DNA of 16,186 nucleotides from Clostridia bacterium (GCA_017472105.1 JAFUQY010000393.1:1-16186), one strand, 5' to 3'; counted from the first letter of the stretch, positions 1 to 7,214 are shown. The notes: a model not told the origin generated them from the sequence alone. Numbers and translations: made by a program.

Positions 1-1395
1 GCGTATTTTGCCATGTGTCCCCAGCGGGATTACGAATACCTCAGCGGCAATTCCGTGAAAATCCTCGATGACGGCATTCCGCGCCCGCCGAAGATGTGCC
101 TGTGTCTGCGGATTCAGGTACAGCTCCCGGCAGGCAAACTCAAGCGCGCGATGATGATGCTGACGTCCGATCTGCCCGAAGCCGTGGATCTCTTCACCGC
201 CGAGCTGAACCGGAAGAAGCTGTCCGAAACGCTCGCACTTGCCGAGAAGCAGTTCCGGATCCGCGCCGCGCTTGAGAAAAGTCCGTACGCCGCATTTGTC
301 GCAAACGGCAGTATCCTTCCCCGTGCAAAGGGCGGTGTTCTGCCTCTCCCCGGTGCCCTTCCGTTTACGTCAACGCCGGCGGATGAAGTGGAAATCGCAG
401 GAATCCGCGGGATGGGCATCCGTCGCGGTGTCACCGTCATCACGGGCGGCGGGTATTCCGGAAAATCCACGCTCCTTGACGCCATTTCCGCCGGGATTTA
501 CGACCACTGCGCCGGGGACGGACGGGAGCTGGTCATCACCGATGCATCCGCTGTGAGCATTGCCGCCGAAGACGGACGCGCTGTGCGGGAAGTGAACATC
601 TCGCCGTTCATCAAGGAACTCCCGTCCGGAGATACCGCGTCCTTTTCAACCGAGCACGCATCCGGATCAACCTCGCAGGCGGCAAACATCATGGAGGCGG
701 TGGATTCCGGTGCTCATCTGCTCCTCATCGACGAAGACCGCAGTGCGACCAACTTCATGATCCGCGACAGCAAGATGAAGGCACTCATCCGCCGCGAGCC
801 GATCACGCCTTTCACCGACCGCGTCCGCGAGCTTGCGTCAAACGGGATTTCCACCATCCTCGTCATCGGCGGAAGCGGTGAGTATCTCGGGGTTGCCGAC
901 CGCGTGTACCTCATGGACGAGTACCGCATCTCCGACGTGACGGAAAAATCCGCCGAAATCTGGCGTGCGTCCGACAGCGAAATCACAATCCCTGCGACCG
1001 CACAGTGGAATCAGACCCGGCGAATCACCCCGGACGGCTTCACGAGCTATCCCGAAGGCAGTCACACGGAGCGGCTTGAGGTGTCCGACATCGGCGCAAT
1101 CTTCATCGGGGACGAGAAAATCGACATCCGCGGGCTCTACAACACTGCATCAGCCGCACAGCAGAACGGCATCGCCCTGATTCTCCGGTACGCGATGATC
1201 TCGAAGAAGCCGGGTCCGTTTTCCGACGGTCTTGACGGTGAGCTTGACCGCGTGTACGAAATGATCCGCCGCGACGGGGTGCATGAGGTATTCTCCTCGT
1301 TCTTCACAACCGTTGAGATGCCGATTGATCTGCCGCGGAAATCCGAAATCAAAGCCGTCGTCAGCCGCATGCGCCGTCTGAACTGGGTGAAATAA
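1..1395 (+). CDS. ABC-class ATPase of the PF09818 type, 5'-truncated by the window edge
   Basis: The reading frame is open from base 1, so the gene starts upstream; 464 codons are visible and relatives are roughly 550-580 residues (from memory). Numbering from the ATG at base 13, the Walker A motif GGGYSGKST lies near residues 145-153, followed by GDGRE, EDGR, SPFI and ASGSTSQAA blocks. The Walker B-like segment LLLIDEDRSATNFMIRD and then EPITPF and VIGGSGEYL complete a motif series typical of this family of predicted bacterial P-loop ATPases. Their biological role is not established; they are predicted soluble NTPases and no membrane segment is seen here. The usual DEDTSATNFM reads DEDRSATNFM, a Thr-to-Arg change beside the catalytic acidic residues. 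The stop codon (1393-1395) directly abuts the stop of the convergent gene, so no intergenic terminator exists. Family assignment is confident; function is unknown. Confidence 0.85.
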   Translation, partial: AYFAMCPQRDYEYLSGNSVKILDDGIPRPPKMCLCLRIQVQLPAGKLKRAMMMLTSDLPEAVDLFTAELNRKKLSETLALAEKQFRIRAALEKSPYAAFVANGSILPRAKGGVLPLPGALPFTSTPADEVEIAGIRGMGIRRGVTVITGGGYSGKSTLLDAISAGIYDHCAGDGRELVITDASAVSIAAEDGRAVREVNISPFIKELPSGDTASFSTEHASGSTSQAANIMEAVDSGAHLLLIDEDRSATNFMIRDSKMKALIRREPITPFTDRVRELASNGISTILVIGGSGEYLGVADRVYLMDEYRISDVTEKSAEIWRASDSEITIPATAQWNQTRRITPDGFTSYPEGSHTERLEVSDIGAIFIGDEKIDIRGLYNTASAAQQNGIALILRYAMISKKPGPFSDGLDGELDRVYEMIRRDGVHEVFSSFFTTVEMPIDLPRKSEIKAVVSRMRRLNWVK

Positions 1396-1848
1396 TCACG
1401 TGTACTCGAGGATGTTCATCGCCGTCCGCCGCTCGAAGTCGAGGATTTCCCGGCACAGCTTCACGGACTCCGCATCCGCCGCATTCAGCCGATGGAGTTT
1501 GCCGGTCAGCTCCGTCAGTCCGGTCATTGTGCCCTTCCCGATCATGGCGGCGATGTGTGTGTCCGTTGAGTCGACTGCGGTGTTCATCGCGATCCCCATT
1601 CTCGTCATGTTCCGCTTCATTGCGGAGGTTTCCTTCGGCGTCACATCAAGGCGGTTCAGCATCTCACCCGTGCGGGAAGTGAAGTCCGCGTACTGCTCAA
1701 GCTGATTCGTCACGTCCGAGAGAAGCTGTCGTCCGGTGATTTTCGGCACAATCGAGGACAGGGTTTCGCTGCCCATGGTTACGTTCCGGTACATCTCGCT
1801 CAGAAGCTCCACGGTGACATTGTTGTGTGAATCGGTATTGCCGCTCAT
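1396..1848 (-). CDS. Small all-helical hypothetical protein (150 aa), possibly ferritin-like fold
   Basis: The ATG at 1848 is chosen because AAGAAGG lies 7 bases upstream. The same frame is open upstream to 1935, but that extension runs through a terminator-like stem-loop and lacks a ribosome binding site. The product is 150 residues with no signal peptide, no membrane segment and only one Cys. It is rich in long amphipathic helices: about 11-36 (ELLSEMYRNVTMGSETL), 40-66, 74-104 (MGIAMNTAVDSTDTHIAAM) and 108-146. Four helices of this length fit a four-helix, ferritin-like bundle, but the metal-binding Glu/His pattern is not obvious. I recall similar hypothetical proteins in gut Clostridia with the YKNVTMGSE-type N terminus; their function is unknown. 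It is convergent with the ATPase gene and lies downstream of the spoVM terminator, so it is probably transcribed on its own, though no clear promoter was found. Confidence 0.7.
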   Translation of the reverse strand: MSGNTDSHNNVTVELLSEMYRNVTMGSETLSSIVPKITGRQLLSDVTNQLEQYADFTSRTGEMLNRLDVTPKETSAMKRNMTRMGIAMNTAVDSTDTHIAAMIGKGTMTGLTELTGKLHRLNAADAESVKLCREILDFERRTAMNILEYT

Positions 1849-1863
1849 TTCTGCACCTTCTTT

Positions 1864-1880
1864 CTGCGGATTTTCCGCAG
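1864..1880 (-). other. Perfect 7-3-7 hairpin just upstream of the ribosome binding site of the 150-aa gene
   Basis: CTGCGGA-AAA-TCCGCAG (minus strand) is a perfect inverted repeat ending 3 bases before the GAAGG ribosome binding site of the downstream gene. No T-run follows it, so it is not an intrinsic terminator. It could be a 5'-UTR stem stabilising the mRNA, or an operator for a dimeric regulator. Function is inferred only from position. Confidence 0.4.
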
Positions 1881-1902
1881 TCACATTGTGTCCCGGAATC
1901 CG

Positions 1903-1955
1903 AAAAATATACGAAAACGCCGCCCGTGAAGTCACTGACCTCGCAAAGCGGCGTT
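1903..1955 (-). terminator. Probable intrinsic terminator after spoVM
   Basis: An 8-bp perfect stem, AACGCCGC (1948-1955 read on minus) and GCGGCGTT (1916-1923), encloses a 24-base loop. On the minus strand a T-rich tail (TTCGTATATTTTT) follows down to about 1903. It begins 5 bases after the spoVM stop codon, the expected position for the end of the long minus-strand cluster. The loop contains its own small GTCA-C-TGAC stem. On the plus strand the stem is followed by GTTTTT, so it could act in both directions, but no plus-strand gene runs into it. Confidence 0.6.
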
Positions 1956-1960
1956 GTTTT

Positions 1961-2044
1961 TCATTTGTTATCCCTGCCGATTTTGAAAAACCGTCTCAGA
2001 ATCGGCACAGCAATCCTCGGACTTTTCCAGATCACAACTTTCAT
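1961..2044 (-). CDS. spoVM: Stage V sporulation protein M, 27-residue amphipathic peptide
   Basis: The minus strand encodes a 27-codon ORF starting MKVVIWKSP, with ILRRFFKIG in its second half and a TGA stop at 1961-1963. GGAGG lies 7 bases before the ATG. SpoVM of Bacillus subtilis is a 26-residue amphipathic helix that recognises the convex outer forespore membrane and anchors the coat ATPase SpoIVA. The pattern M-K-hydrophobic-K7-x-P9, followed by a basic amphipathic helix, is reproduced here, including Pro9, the residue important for curvature recognition in B. subtilis. Position supports the call: B. subtilis also has spoVM directly downstream of thiN. The gene is 50 bp after thiN and 5 bp before a terminator, and it has a sigma-E-like -10 element of its own. 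An unrelated chance peptide is unlikely given sequence, ribosome binding site and synteny together. Confidence 0.87.
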   Translation of the reverse strand: MKVVIWKSPRIAVPILRRFFKIGRDNK

Positions 2045-2067
2045 GGCAGAACCTCCGTTACGGTATC

Positions 2068-2075
2068 AGTGTATG
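2068..2075 (-). promoter_or_regulatory. Candidate sigma-E -10 element of spoVM
   Basis: The minus strand carries CATACACT, which matches the sporulation sigma-E -10 consensus (CATACA-x-T), about 24 bases before the spoVM start codon. Transcription from it would leave a leader of about 17 bases including the GGAGG ribosome binding site. In B. subtilis spoVM is a sigma-E-controlled gene. The matching -35 (ATA-type) is weak: the bases 13-15 upstream read ACCAAA, so this remains a candidate. Confidence 0.42.
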
Positions 2076-2094
2076 CGCAGAAACGGATTTTGGT

Positions 2095-2718
2095 TCACCG
2101 CCGTGACGTCACAAGAAGTACCGAGCCCTGTACCGTCACCACGGCGCATTCGTCCGTGACTTCGTTGCTGACCGCGTACGGTCTCTGGCGGATGAGCTGT
2201 GCACGGCTGAGCGGGTATTTGCATCCCGTCAGGGACACGACGCAGGTATCGAGCGCGAAAATCGAGAAATATCCACCGTCGTTCTGCACCGTGACCGTCT
2301 CGTCCATGATGACCTGCACGGTGTTTTCGCCGTCGGTGAGCTTCACGCGGATGCCCTGACGCCGCAGGTCTTCGAGATAGAACACATTCGAGATGGAGTG
2401 ATCGATTCTGCCGCCCGTACCGCCGACGATGGTGATGTACGTGCATCCGTGGTCGCGCGCGTATTCGCATGCCAGCATGGTGTCGGTGTCGTCCTTTTCA
2501 CAGGGCACGCGGAGAATTTTCATCTGCGGCGGCAGAGCTTCGCGGTAGGAGTCGAAGTCACCCATCGTGATATCGGGCGTGATGCCGAGCTCCTGCGCCG
2601 TTGCATAACCGCTGTCCGCCGCGATCACGAGATCCGCCGACACGGGGAGCATCTTTTTCGCCCGCTGTACATTGCAGTAGCCGCCGGTGATTACCAGTGC
2701 CGTCATCGTCTTTTCCAT
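2095..2718 (-). CDS. thiN: Thiamine pyrophosphokinase
   Basis: Transfers pyrophosphate from ATP to thiamine to give thiamine pyrophosphate (EC 2.7.6.2) in the cytoplasm. The 207-residue length is normal. Visible signatures are AADSG (33-37), GDFDS (53-57), the acidic KDDTDT block (75-80), GGTGGRIDH (99-107) and the C-terminal SNEV (184-187) that contacts thiamine in the family. The ATG at 2718 has AAAGGAG 9 bases upstream and overlaps the end of rsgA by 16 bp. An in-frame ATG at 2706 forms an ATGA overlap with the rsgA stop, but its ribosome binding site is weaker. In many Firmicutes rpe sits between rsgA and thiN; it is absent here, so rsgA and thiN are translationally coupled directly. Confidence 0.95.
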   Translation of the reverse strand: MEKTMTALVITGGYCNVQRAKKMLPVSADLVIAADSGYATAQELGITPDITMGDFDSYREALPPQMKILRVPCEKDDTDTMLACEYARDHGCTYITIVGGTGGRIDHSISNVFYLEDLRRQGIRVKLTDGENTVQVIMDETVTVQNDGGYFSIFALDTCVVSLTGCKYPLSRAQLIRQRPYAVSNEVTDECAVVTVQGSVLLVTSRR

Positions 2719-3716
2719 TCGGGTATGCTCCTTTGCTCTTCATAGATTCGTATGTAGCTGTCGTGCCGGGATTTTGCCACCCGTCCGTCGTTCATTTTTT
2801 CGATCACCGCACAGCCTTCTTCCCTGAGATGCGTGCATTTCGTGTACCGGCATTCCCCGAGGCATTCGGCAAATTCCCGGAAACTGCCCGCGAGCTCATC
2901 GTACGGGAAGAAATCGAAGCGCGTGAAGTCGAGCATCGAGAAGCCGGGAGTATCCGCCAGCCAGAAAATGCCCTCTCCGACCGCGATGGGATACAACTCC
3001 ACGTGACGGGTCGTATGGCGTCCGCGTTCGGTTTTGCGGCTGACCACACCGGTTTTCAGCTGTAAATCGGGAAACAGCGCGGTCATCAGCGTGGACTTTC
3101 CTGCACCGGACACTCCGGCAAACGCACCGGACACATGTCCCGCAGTTTCCGCCGACGAAATCTCGGCAATATAGTCCCGCAGAGCACCCACGCCGTCGCC
3201 GGTTTCACAGCTCACACGGAACACACGGTAGCCCGCAGTTTCGTAGATGGCGGCGTATTCCTCGCTCTTTTCGGGATTGAGGTCGGTTTTGTTGATGATG
3301 ACAACCGTTTCGATGCCCGCGTTTTCCGCAATGACCGTGAGCTTGTCCGCCGTCAGCAGATCGGGCTCCGGAGATGCGCAGGGAATCACCGCGAACAGGT
3401 AGTCCAGATTGGCAACCGGCGGACGGATGAGGAGATTCTTCCGCGCATCAATCGCGTCGATGACCCAGTCCACCTCAACGCCGTTTTTCTTCTGCTTTCG
3501 GATTTCCCGCGCCACATCGTCCGGGACAGCGCCGTCATCCGCTCCCGAAACATGGGAAATGACGACATCGTCCCCGACCGTGGGTGTGATCTGCTCCTTC
3601 CGGAAGACACCGCGCGCACGGCACAGCAGCTCTTCGTCGCAATTTTCACAGGTGCGCACGCCGTAAAGACCGCCCACGCCCCGCGTGATGATTCCGTGAA
3701 TCGTTTTGTTTTCCAA
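2703..3716 (-). CDS. rsgA: Ribosome small-subunit-dependent GTPase A (YjeQ/YloQ)
   Basis: Circularly permuted GTPase that acts in late 30S subunit maturation. From the TTG at 3716 the protein has 337 residues: an OB-fold (about 5-95), G4 NKTD (142-145), Walker A GVSGAGKS (201-208), the RGRHTT switch (231-236), G3 DTPG (255-258) and a C-terminal zinc site with C289, C294, H296 and C302. The TTG is preferred because GAGG lies 7 bases upstream and NKTIHGII begins the OB-fold as in relatives. An ATG at 3758 would add 14 residues but has no good ribosome binding site. It is longer than the usual 290-300 residues, mainly through a charged insertion around 57-82 of the OB domain. The OB region also carries an unusual C-x2-C (C23, C26) and C32. 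It lies downstream of prkC, and RsgA is a known PrkC substrate in B. subtilis. Confidence 0.94.
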   Translation of the reverse strand: MENKTIHGIITRGVGGLYGVRTCENCDEELLCRARGVFRKEQITPTVGDDVVISHVSGADDGAVPDDVAREIRKQKKNGVEVDWVIDAIDARKNLLIRPPVANLDYLFAVIPCASPEPDLLTADKLTVIAENAGIETVVIINKTDLNPEKSEEYAAIYETAGYRVFRVSCETGDGVGALRDYIAEISSAETAGHVSGAFAGVSGAGKSTLMTALFPDLQLKTGVVSRKTERGRHTTRHVELYPIAVGEGIFWLADTPGFSMLDFTRFDFFPYDELAGSFREFAECLGECRYTKCTHLREEGCAVIEKMNDGRVAKSRHDSYIRIYEEQRSIPEWKRR

Positions 3717-3780
3717 AGATTTACCTCGATTAAGTTCGGATATGCCGGAGGTGCTCATACACGTTCCGGTTTTGTTTTCA

Positions 3781-4323
3781 CTATGTTCTTGCCGGCGTCA
3801 GTGTCAGACCCGCGCGGGATGCGATTTCGTTTACCACATCGTCAATCTCCCGGCCGTCGGTCTGAACGATGCCTTCGGTGATTCCGGTATCGAACGCCGT
3901 CATGCACCGCTCAATGGCATCCAGCGCAAACTGTTCCCGCGAAAGATCGCCGAGAGCGCGTTTTTGCAGTCGTGCGGTCAGGGTTTCCCGGCTTGCGTAC
4001 AGGATGAAATGCCGCACATCGACGCCGTCACGCCGGAGCTGTCCGATGATTTCGTCCCAGTACTGCGCAGCAGCCAGCGTCATCGGAACAATCACCGTGC
4101 CGGGATAATCCCGGTCAATCATGGCGAGCATTTTCCGGTTCGTTTCGCGCCAGAGCGGGATGTCCTGAAAATCGCCCGCACAGCATTCCTCCGGCAGGTT
4201 CTCAAACAGACAGAAGCCGAATGACTCGGGATCAAACACGTACGATCCGGGCAGTCTTCGGTTCAGCTCATGTGCCGCCGTTGTTTTCCCGGAGCCGAAT
4301 GCGCCGTTTATCCAGAGAATCAT
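3781..4323 (-). CDS. TmrB-like P-loop ATP-binding protein (tunicamycin-resistance family)
   Basis: A 180-residue protein starting MILWINGAFGSGKTT (Walker A at 7-14), followed by YVFDPESFGF, PLWRETNRK, VIVPMTLAAAQYWDEIIGQL and HFILYASRETL. This closely matches my recollection of B. subtilis TmrB (about 197 residues), an ATP-binding membrane-associated protein whose overproduction confers tunicamycin resistance. TmrB's C-terminal amphipathic helix, which mediates membrane binding, has no equivalent here: the protein ends at the point where that helix would begin. It may therefore be a soluble shikimate-kinase-like nucleotide kinase of the same family rather than a resistance factor. AGGAGG lies 7 bases before the ATG. 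The gene sits 26 bp after prkC and 64 bp before the rsgA start, interrupting a junction that is usually direct. Generic annotation would be AAA-family ATPase. Confidence 0.82.
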   Translation of the reverse strand: MILWINGAFGSGKTTAAHELNRRLPGSYVFDPESFGFCLFENLPEECCAGDFQDIPLWRETNRKMLAMIDRDYPGTVIVPMTLAAAQYWDEIIGQLRRDGVDVRHFILYASRETLTARLQKRALGDLSREQFALDAIERCMTAFDTGITEGIVQTDGREIDDVVNEIASRAGLTLTPART

Positions 4324-4349
4324 AGGGCTTCCTCCTGTGCTATATTGTT

Positions 4350-6302
4350 TTATTCTTCACCGAAAACGAATCCGTCGTCAAACCAGCCGTCGTCGGTGTC
4401 TTCCGTACCGTTATCGGCAGGATCCTTGAAGATGCCGCTGCCGGACTGGTAGGGATTGTCTTCCGTTTCCCCGGTATCCGGAGACTCAGTTGCCTCAGGT
4501 TCGGTCTCAGAAGATTCTGTCTCCTCGGGTTCGGTTTCGACCGGTCTGGTTTCGGGCGGTGCGGTTTCGACGGGCTTCATGTCATCCTCGGTGGGAATGC
4601 TGCTGCCGTCGCCGGAATAGCTGGGACCGCCGCTGACTTCAAAATCCACCTCCGTGAACTGGGGCACCTCGTACCACGCCTTTTCACTCTGCGATACGAC
4701 AACGCCCGCCGCCGCATCGGACTTCACGTAGGTAACGTCTCCGACGCAGAGGTTCACCTGCATCAGGCGGATCAGGGCAAGCGCTTCACTCACGCCGACA
4801 CAGTCGGGAACCATCGCCTTGACGGAATCACTGCCCTGGCTGACGTAGATCACAACGGTGTCGCCTTCCACAACCACGGAGCCTTCCGCAGGTTCGGTGC
4901 GGATGACATGACCGATTTCGTAAACGTCGCTGGAGATGTTCTCACGCACGGTTTTCAGACCCATTTTGCGCAGCTCGGGTTCGACGCTTCGGTAGTCGCG
5001 CACGGAATAGTCCTCCAGCACGATCGTCTTCTGACCGAGGCTGACGGTGAGGGTGATTTCGCAGAGCTGCTGACCGGGAAGAACCTTTCTCGATTCCCCT
5101 GCCGCCGGCTCCTGCGAAATGATGCGTCCCTTGGGAACGGTATCGTGGTATGCGTACTCAATCTTCGGCAGGTAGACCTTACTTTCCTTGAACCAGTTTT
5201 CCAGCTCCTCCGTGTACGTGGAATCCACGAAGGCGTGCACCTCGAGGTCCTCGTAGTTGTTGCCGGAGCTGTTGAAGAAGAGCTTGTTGAGCATGTAGTA
5301 GCCGGAAATGCCCGCCGTAATCAGGAACGCAAGCGTAACGCCCATGATGATGGGGAACATCGACTTGCTGGTGCGCTTTCTCGGACGCTTTGCCGCCTGT
5401 TCCTTTGCCTGCTCCTTCGCCTTGATCTTCTGCTGCTTGGTGTTTTCCTTGAAGATGATCTTCGGATTTTCGCGCAGCTTCAGGAGGTGGGACAGCATTT
5501 CCTCCGCGCTCTGATACCGGTTTGCCGGATCTTTTTCCATGGCGCGGACAATGATCTGCTCCAGTCCCGCGGGAATATTCGGATTGATTACACGGGGATC
5601 GGTCGCGTTGTCGTTGACCTGCATCAGCGCAACGGAAACCGGGGACTCGGCTGTAAAGGGCAGCTGACCGGTCGCCATTTCGTACATCATGGCGCCGAGG
5701 GAGTAGAGGTCACTCCGTGCGTCAATATCGCCGCCGCTTGCCTGCTCGGGGCTGATGTAGTAAACGGTGCCGATGGCCTTGTCGGTCATGGTAACGGTTT
5801 CGGCGTTCGGGAGCTTTGCAATGCCGAAGTCCATCACCTTGATGATGCCGTTTTTGAGAAGCATGATGTTCTGGGGCTTGATGTCCCGGTGAACGATGCC
5901 TTTTTTGTGTGCATGGTCAAGGGCACGGAGGATCTGCGTCGTGTAGCTGATGATCTCGCGGAGATTGAGCACTTCCCTGTGCTGCATGTAATTCTTCAGC
6001 GTGATTCCCTCAACGTACTCCATGACGATGTATTTGACTGTTTTCCGCACCGAAACGTCGTGGATTTCCACAATATTCGGATGGGAAAGCATGGAGACGG
6101 CCTTGCATTCATTTTCGAAGCGCTTGACCGACTGCTCGTCCCCGGAGATCTCGTCCTTGAGGATTTTGACCGCCACGGAACGGCGCATCAGAAGGTCGGT
6201 CGCCTTGAAAACGATCGCCATACCGCCGACGCCGACAACACGCTCGATCCGGTAACGGTTATCGAACACGAGCCCGACGTACTTTTCATATAATTCCATC
6301 AT
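4350..6302 (-). CDS. prkC: Ser/Thr protein kinase with PASTA repeats
   Basis: Membrane-bound Hanks-type kinase that senses muropeptides or lipid II through extracellular PASTA domains and phosphorylates cell-wall, translation and spore-germination targets. In its 650 residues: glycine loop GVGGMA (24-29), catalytic Lys46 in VAVK, HRDIKPQN (138-145), DFG (158-160), a Thr-rich activation segment TVTMTDKAIGT and SPE (184-186). A basic juxtamembrane stretch (290-313) precedes a single membrane helix (about 316-338). Three PASTA-like units follow at about 350-421, 424-488 and 495-558. The last 90 residues are a Pro/Thr/Glu/Asp-rich, presumably disordered tail ending DDGFVFGEE, which is not typical of B. 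subtilis PrkC. GGAG lies 10 bases before the first of two consecutive ATGs. The gene follows the phosphatase by 24 bp, the standard prpC-prkC pairing. Confidence 0.96.
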   Translation of the reverse strand: MMELYEKYVGLVFDNRYRIERVVGVGGMAIVFKATDLLMRRSVAVKILKDEISGDEQSVKRFENECKAVSMLSHPNIVEIHDVSVRKTVKYIVMEYVEGITLKNYMQHREVLNLREIISYTTQILRALDHAHKKGIVHRDIKPQNIMLLKNGIIKVMDFGIAKLPNAETVTMTDKAIGTVYYISPEQASGGDIDARSDLYSLGAMMYEMATGQLPFTAESPVSVALMQVNDNATDPRVINPNIPAGLEQIIVRAMEKDPANRYQSAEEMLSHLLKLRENPKIIFKENTKQQKIKAKEQAKEQAAKRPRKRTSKSMFPIIMGVTLAFLITAGISGYYMLNKLFFNSSGNNYEDLEVHAFVDSTYTEELENWFKESKVYLPKIEYAYHDTVPKGRIISQEPAAGESRKVLPGQQLCEITLTVSLGQKTIVLEDYSVRDYRSVEPELRKMGLKTVRENISSDVYEIGHVIRTEPAEGSVVVEGDTVVIYVSQGSDSVKAMVPDCVGVSEALALIRLMQVNLCVGDVTYVKSDAAAGVVVSQSEKAWYEVPQFTEVDFEVSGGPSYSGDGSSIPTEDDMKPVETAPPETRPVETEPEETESSETEPEATESPDTGETEDNPYQSGSGIFKDPADNGTEDTDDGWFDDGFVFGEE

Positions 6303-6326
6303 AAATTGTTAACTCCGGTTCTGCGC

Positions 6327-7082
6327 TTACATGGACAGAACCACAGCGGTGATATTGTCCGATCCGCCGCGGCTGTTTGCGCAGTTGATGAGGGATTCGC
6401 AGGCGTTCTGAATGTCTCCGGACACACCGATCTGATCCACGATATCGCAGATTTCGGTGGGTTCGACATGGTTGGTCAGACCGTCGGAGCAGAGAACGGC
6501 GTAGGATCCGGGCGTCACATCGTAGGTGAAGAGATCGGGATCCACGGTCTTTTCCGTACCGACACAGCGGGTGATCCAGCTCTTCACGTTGGAAACCTTC
6601 GCTTCTTCCCTTGTCATCCTGCCATTGTCGATCAGATGCTGTACGTAGGAATGGTCATGGGTCACCTGTTCGATGAAGCCGTCCATGATGGCATAGAGGC
6701 GGCTGTCCCCTACATTCACGATGTACGCATGCTCCCCTGCCACGATGCATCCGACGAGGGTGGTTCCCATACCGGAGAGAGCGGAGCTGGTCTGTGCGAG
6801 ACGGTAGACACAGCGGTTTGCTTCGGTTGCGGCCTCGGAGAGCAGATCGAGAAGATCGTCCTCGGACATGCCGTAAAACGCAGGATGTTCACGTTCAGCC
6901 GCATCCAGACAATCCGCGAACGCATTCATCGCCACGGAGCTTGCCGTACTGCCGCCGTTTGCACCGCCCATGCCGTCACAGACAACGGCGAAAAGTACAT
7001 CGCTGGCATAACGCTTGATGATGAAGTTATCCTGGTTTTCAGACCGTCGCCGGCCTACATCAGTTTTACCATAAAATAACAT
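6327..7082 (-). CDS. prpC: PP2C-family Ser/Thr phosphatase (PrpC/Stp type)
   Basis: Metal-dependent phosphatase that reverses PrkC phosphorylation. The 251-residue length is typical. Family motifs are DVGRRRSENQDN (8-19), DGMGG (36-40, metal aspartate), GMGTT (104-108), NVGDSR (123-128), SDGLT (199-203) and GGSDNIT (239-245, metal aspartate). The segment usually reading N-x-I-T-R-A-L-G is SWITRCVGTEKT here, a mild divergence. There is no membrane segment, so it is cytoplasmic. GGGAG lies 10 bases before the ATG. It is first of the phosphatase-kinase pair, with a 132-bp gap after rlmN that holds a TATAAT box, suggesting the signalling genes can be transcribed separately from the translation genes upstream. 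Confidence 0.96.
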   Translation of the reverse strand: MLFYGKTDVGRRRSENQDNFIIKRYASDVLFAVVCDGMGGANGGSTASSVAMNAFADCLDAAEREHPAFYGMSEDDLLDLLSEAATEANRCVYRLAQTSSALSGMGTTLVGCIVAGEHAYIVNVGDSRLYAIMDGFIEQVTHDHSYVQHLIDNGRMTREEAKVSNVKSWITRCVGTEKTVDPDLFTYDVTPGSYAVLCSDGLTNHVEPTEICDIVDQIGVSGDIQNACESLINCANSRGGSDNITAVVLSM

Positions 7083-7128
7083 ATACTCGGTACTCCCAAT
7101 AGAATAGTGTATATCTGGTTTGTCCTAT

Positions 7129-7134
7129 ATTATA
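7129..7134 (-). promoter_or_regulatory. Candidate promoter (-10 TATAAT) upstream of prpC-prkC
   Basis: A perfect TATAAT on the minus strand lies 46 bases before the prpC start, in an AT-rich 132-bp gap within an otherwise tightly packed cluster. No good TTGACA is found 16-18 bases upstream; those positions lie in the palindrome at 7145-7158. A regulator-assisted promoter is possible. Confidence 0.45.
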
Positions 7135-7144
7135 ACGCATATCT

Positions 7145-7158
7145 GCGGAAATTTCTGC
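7145..7158. promoter_or_regulatory. Near-perfect palindrome in the prpC promoter region
   Basis: GCGGAAATTTCTGC (plus strand) is a 14-bp palindrome with one mismatched pair. It lies between 10 and 25 bases upstream of the TATAAT box, where a dimeric regulator could bind. This is positional inference only, and a chance occurrence is possible in an AT-rich gap. Confidence 0.25.
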
Positions 7159-7214
7159 CTGATCGGGGGATTTTTAATGTAAATTTAATGCTTTTAAATA
7201 AGACGCACAAAGGG

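Noticed and set aside
1849..1935. N-terminal 29-residue extension of the 150-aa hypothetical protein
   Set aside because: It would be translated through the spoVM terminator stem and hairpin and lacks a ribosome binding site, while the internal ATG at 1848 has a good one.
4908..6293. Long plus-strand open frame (461 codons) opposite prkC
   Set aside because: It is an antisense shadow of an unmistakable kinase gene in G+C-rich DNA; the translation shows no family motifs and is rich in His/Arg/Val as expected for a mirror frame.
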